The notes beneath the pieces were generated by a model that was given only the letters and a program-made list of their open reading frames with translations, ran no database searches and had not been told where the DNA came from. A program made the position numbers and the translations under genes. This document shows positions 13,691-15,889 of a DNA stretch of 15,889 nucleotides, in pieces (position 1 is the first letter of the stretch; each line of letters starts with the position of its first letter). This DNA comes from Bacteroidales bacterium UBA1751 (GTDB taxonomy: Bacteria > Bacteroidota > Bacteroidia > Bacteroidales > UBA932): contig DCHN01000077.1 of assembly GCA_002315995.1 (NCBI GenBank), positions 1 through 15,889 of the forward strand, read 5' to 3'.

Positions 13691-15628
13691 ATGGGAAAGA
13701 TCATAGGTATAGATTTGGGAACCACTAACAGCTGCGTTGCTGTTATGGAGGGAAATGCGCCTTCAGTTATTGTTAACAGTGAGGGAAAGAGAACAACACC
13801 ATCTGTTGTTGCCTTTACAGAGGGCGGCGAGCGCAAGATTGGTGACCCTGCAAAGAGACAGGCAATTACTAACCCTACAAAGACCATTTTCTCAATAAAG
13901 AGATTCATGGGTGAGACATTCGACCATGTAACCAATGAGGTTGGCAGGGTTCCATACAAGGTTGTAAAGGGCGACAATAACACACCGCGAGTTGATATTG
14001 ACGGAAGACTTTATACACCTCAGGAGATTTCAGCAATGGTTCTTCAGAAGATGAAGAAGACAGCAGAGGATTATCTTGGTTCAGAGGTTACAGAGGCGGT
14101 AATCACAGTTCCTGCATACTTCTCTGATTCACAGCGTCAGGCTACCAAGGAGGCAGGTGAGATTGCAGGTCTCAAGGTAAGGAGAATCATCAACGAGCCT
14201 ACAGCAGCTGCTCTGGCATACGGTCTTGACAAGAAGAAGAGCGATGCAAAGGTTGCAGTATTCGACCTTGGCGGTGGTACATTCGATATCTCAATTCTTG
14301 AGCTTGGAGATGGCATCTTTGAGGTTAAGTCAACAAATGGTGATACACACCTTGGTGGTGATGATTTTGATCATGAAATCATTAACTGGTTGGTTGACGA
14401 GTTCAAGAGCGAGAATGACGGCATTGACCTGAGTAAGGATCCAATGGCTCTTCAGAGACTTAAGGAGGCTGCTGAGAAGGCAAAGATTGAGCTTTCAAGC
14501 CAGACTTCAACCGAGATAAACCTTCCATACATAATGCCTGTAAACGGTATTCCAAAGCATCTTGTAAAGACCTTGAGCCGTGCAAAATTCGAGGCTTTGT
14601 GCGACAGTCTCATTCAGAGAACAATTGAGCCATGCCGCAAAGCTTTGTCTGATGCTCATCTGAGCACTTCAGATATTGATGAGGTTCTTCTTGTAGGTGG
14701 TTCAACACGTATTCCTGCAGTTCAGGAGATTGTAAAGAAGTTCTTTGGCAAGGAGCCGAACAAGGGAGTAAATCCTGATGAGGTTGTTGCAGTTGGTGCA
14801 TCAATTCAGGGTGGCGTTCTTGCAGGTGAGGTTAAGGATGTTGTGCTTCTCGATGTTACACCGCTTTCACTCGGTATTGAGACACTCGGCGGAGTCTTCA
14901 CAAAGCTCATTGAGTCAAACACTACAATTCCTGTAAAGAAATCAGAGGTCTTCTCTACAGCTGTTGATAACCAGCCATCGGTTGAGGTTCATGTTCTTCA
15001 GGGTGAGAGACCAATGGCAGCCGGCAACAAGTCAATTGGAAGATTCCATCTCGATGGAATCACCCCTGCTCCAAGAGGTGTCCCTCAAATTGAGGTAACC
15101 TTCAATATTGATGCTAACGGTATTCTTACCGTATCTGCTAAAGATAAGGGTACAGGCAAGGAGCAGAATATCAGAATCGAGGCTTCAAGCGGACTTTCAG
15201 ATGACGAGATCAAGAGAATGCGTGAGGAGGCCAAGGCAAATGAGGCTGCAGACAAGGCTGAGCGTGAGAAGATAGACAAGCTCAATGCTGCCGATGCTCA
15301 GGTATTCAACTCTGAGAAGAATCTCAAGGATTACGGCGACAAGCTTTCTGCTGCAAACAAGGAGAATATCCAGAAGGCAACTGATGCTTTGAAGGAGGCT
15401 CACAAGGCTGGCAAGATTGACGAGCTCGACTCCCTTACAAAGAATCTTATGGATGCTTGGCAGGCTGCCAGTGCAGATCTTCAGGCTGCTGCCGGAGCTG
15501 CTGGTGCAGCCGGTGCACAGGGCCCTCAGCCAGGTGCCGGTTTCAATGGTGCCCAGCAGGGTGGCAATGACGGCAACGGAAAGAAGGACGGCGAAGTAAC
15601 CGACGTTGACTTCGAAGAGGTGAAATAA
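13691..15628 (+). CDS. dnaK: Molecular chaperone DnaK (Hsp70)
   Basis: A 645-residue cytoplasmic Hsp70 that binds exposed hydrophobic peptide segments in an ATP-driven cycle with DnaJ and GrpE. The nucleotide-binding domain (about 1-380) shows IGIDLGTTNSCVAVMEG at the start, AVFDLGGGTFDISILELGDG and VLLVGGSTRIPAVQ. The interdomain linker DVVLLD (about 381-386) leads into TPLSLGIETLGG, the start of the substrate-binding beta domain; the helical lid begins near residue 500. The tail is Gly/Ala/Gln-rich and ends with DVDFEEVK, close to the EEVD-like tails that end bacterial DnaK proteins. Full length and all motifs intact. It stands alone between two terminators, with neither grpE nor dnaJ adjacent, and has a good ribosome site. 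Codon choice looks more biased than in its neighbours (mostly AAG, GAG, CTT, ACA), as expected for an abundant protein. Regulation may involve the sigma-54-like promoter and leader hairpin described above. Confidence 0.98.
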   Translation: MGKIIGIDLGTTNSCVAVMEGNAPSVIVNSEGKRTTPSVVAFTEGGERKIGDPAKRQAITNPTKTIFSIKRFMGETFDHVTNEVGRVPYKVVKGDNNTPRVDIDGRLYTPQEISAMVLQKMKKTAEDYLGSEVTEAVITVPAYFSDSQRQATKEAGEIAGLKVRRIINEPTAAALAYGLDKKKSDAKVAVFDLGGGTFDISILELGDGIFEVKSTNGDTHLGGDDFDHEIINWLVDEFKSENDGIDLSKDPMALQRLKEAAEKAKIELSSQTSTEINLPYIMPVNGIPKHLVKTLSRAKFEALCDSLIQRTIEPCRKALSDAHLSTSDIDEVLLVGGSTRIPAVQEIVKKFFGKEPNKGVNPDEVVAVGASIQGGVLAGEVKDVVLLDVTPLSLGIETLGGVFTKLIESNTTIPVKKSEVFSTAVDNQPSVEVHVLQGERPMAAGNKSIGRFHLDGITPAPRGVPQIEVTFNIDANGILTVSAKDKGTGKEQNIRIEASSGLSDDEIKRMREEAKANEAADKAEREKIDKLNAADAQVFNSEKNLKDYGDKLSAANKENIQKATDALKEAHKAGKIDELDSLTKNLMDAWQAASADLQAAAGAAGAAGAQGPQPGAGFNGAQQGGNDGNGKKDGEVTDVDFEEVK

Positions 15629-15649
15629 TCACTAACAGATTTATATCTT

Positions 15650-15688
15650 AAGAGGAGGATCACATTATAGGTGTGATTCTCCTCTTTT
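15650..15688 (+). terminator. Intrinsic terminator of dnaK
   Basis: AAGAGGAGGATCACA (15650-15664) pairs with TGTGATTCTCCTCTT (15672-15686) over 15 positions with one G-T wobble, around a 7-nt loop, and ends in a T run. It lies 21 nt after the dnaK stop codon. Confidence 0.88.
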
Positions 15689-15691
15689 ATT

Positions 15692-15721
15692 GGCCAGACA
15701 CGGGTGGCCCGCGGTTGCCAA
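15692..15721 (+). repeat. Direct repeat, copy 1 (30 bp)
   Basis: Thirty bases from GGCC to CCAA, with a central CGGGTGGCCCGCGGT. It matches copy 2 (15857-15886) at 27 of 30 positions and 165 bp apart. It is followed by ATGAAAAAAC; the junction word CCAATGAAAAA (15718-15728) occurs again at 15844-15854, just before copy 2. Confidence 0.8.
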
Positions 15722-15737
15722 TGAAAAAACGAGCAAG

Positions 15738-15753
15738 GGCGTCATCAGACGCC
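15738..15753 (+). repeat. Hairpin in the G+C-rich region
   Basis: GGCGTC and GACGCC form a perfect 6-bp stem with the loop ATCA. It has no T run and so is not a terminator. Confidence 0.6.
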
Positions 15754-15830
15754 TAGCGGAGGCCGCGAAGCCGTCGTCGCGCGGTCAAAGACCTAGGCTT
15801 CGGTATAGGCCGAGAGCGGTGCAGCAGGGT

Positions 15831-15847
15831 TTGGGGCAGAGCCCCAA
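15831..15847 (+). repeat. Strong hairpin in the G+C-rich region
   Basis: TTGGGGC and GCCCCAA form a perfect 7-bp stem around the loop AGA, followed by TGAAAAAC. The A-rich 3' flank means it could end transcription only from the other strand, if at all. Confidence 0.65.
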
Positions 15848-15856
15848 TGAAAAACA

Positions 15857-15886
15857 GGCCGGATACGGGTGGCCCGCGGTGGCCAA
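15857..15886 (+). repeat. Direct repeat, copy 2 (30 bp)
   Basis: Second copy of the 30-bp repeat at 15692-15721, with three substitutions. It ends three bases before the window edge, so further copies may follow. Confidence 0.8.
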
Positions 15887-15889
15887 CGC

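Larger units (their letters stand above)
15690..15889. other. G+C-rich, structured non-coding region
   Basis: The last 200 nt are markedly richer in G+C than the genes before them and contain no plausible reading frame. They hold a near-perfect direct repeat pair, a second short repeat, and several hairpins with alternative pairings: GGCGTC/GACGCC (15738-15753), CGAAGCC/GGCTTCG (15766-15772 with 15796-15802), CGCGA/TCGCG and TTGGGGC/GCCCCAA (15831-15847). This looks like an intergenic repeat element or an unrecognised structured RNA, continuing past the window. I recognise no known RNA family here. Confidence 0.6.

Noticed and set aside
15692..15886. CRISPR array
   Set aside because: There are only two repeat copies, 165 bp apart, with substitutions and hairpins between them; repeat-spacer regularity and cas genes are absent.

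Overview
The window looks like a stretch of chromosome from a Bacteroidales (Bacteroidota) bacterium, probably host- or gut-associated. The evidence is a Bacteroidota-type putative porin, an AmgK-like kinase fused to a RapZ C-terminal domain, promoter -7 boxes of the Bacteroidota type TAnnTTTG, few strong Shine-Dalgarno sites, and a moderate G+C content with many GGA and AGA/AGG codons. I cannot place it in a genus. Every convincing gene is on the + strand. There are no tRNA or rRNA genes, no insertion sequence and no CRISPR array.

Layout. Positions 1-750 hold the 3' end of an RND-family efflux permease, cut by the window edge, followed 10 nt later by an aldo/keto reductase with a two-cluster ferredoxin-like tail (761-1957). 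Next is a tightly packed pair (2023-3510 and 3512-4270): a MurNAc/GlcNAc 1-kinase-like protein fused to a RapZ C-terminal domain, then a MurU-like nucleotidyltransferase. Together they resemble the AmgK-MurU route that turns salvaged cell-wall amino sugars into UDP-sugars. They are followed by an Fe-S L-cysteine desulfidase (CyuA/YhaM family, 4284-5678) and nicotinate phosphoribosyltransferase (pncB, 5717-7192), which has its own promoter-like sequence. A large outer-membrane beta-barrel (putative porin, 7237-9726) precedes a glycerate kinase (9754-10896), a membrane-anchored MltF-like lytic transglycosylase (10923-12038), an RluA-type pseudouridine synthase (12059-12817) and an exported protein of unknown function (12846-13571). 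A clean intrinsic terminator then isolates dnaK (13691-15628), which has its own terminator. The last 200 nt (15690-15889) are non-coding, G+C-rich and full of hairpins, with a 27/30 direct repeat 165 bp apart.

How the genes fit together. The most coherent unit is the kinase-RapZ/MurU pair. The RapZ C-terminal domain is known in Enterobacteria as an amino-sugar sensing and RNA-binding module, so its fusion to a sugar kinase suggests that recycling is coupled to sensing of the amino-sugar pool. The other genes are mostly independent metabolic and housekeeping functions. Regulation seems to rely on TAnnTTTG boxes that overlap upstream stop codons (before pncB, the transglycosylase gene and the exported-protein gene). 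dnaK lacks such a box and instead has a good match to a sigma-54 -24/-12 promoter, whose predicted start falls at the base of a perfect hairpin.
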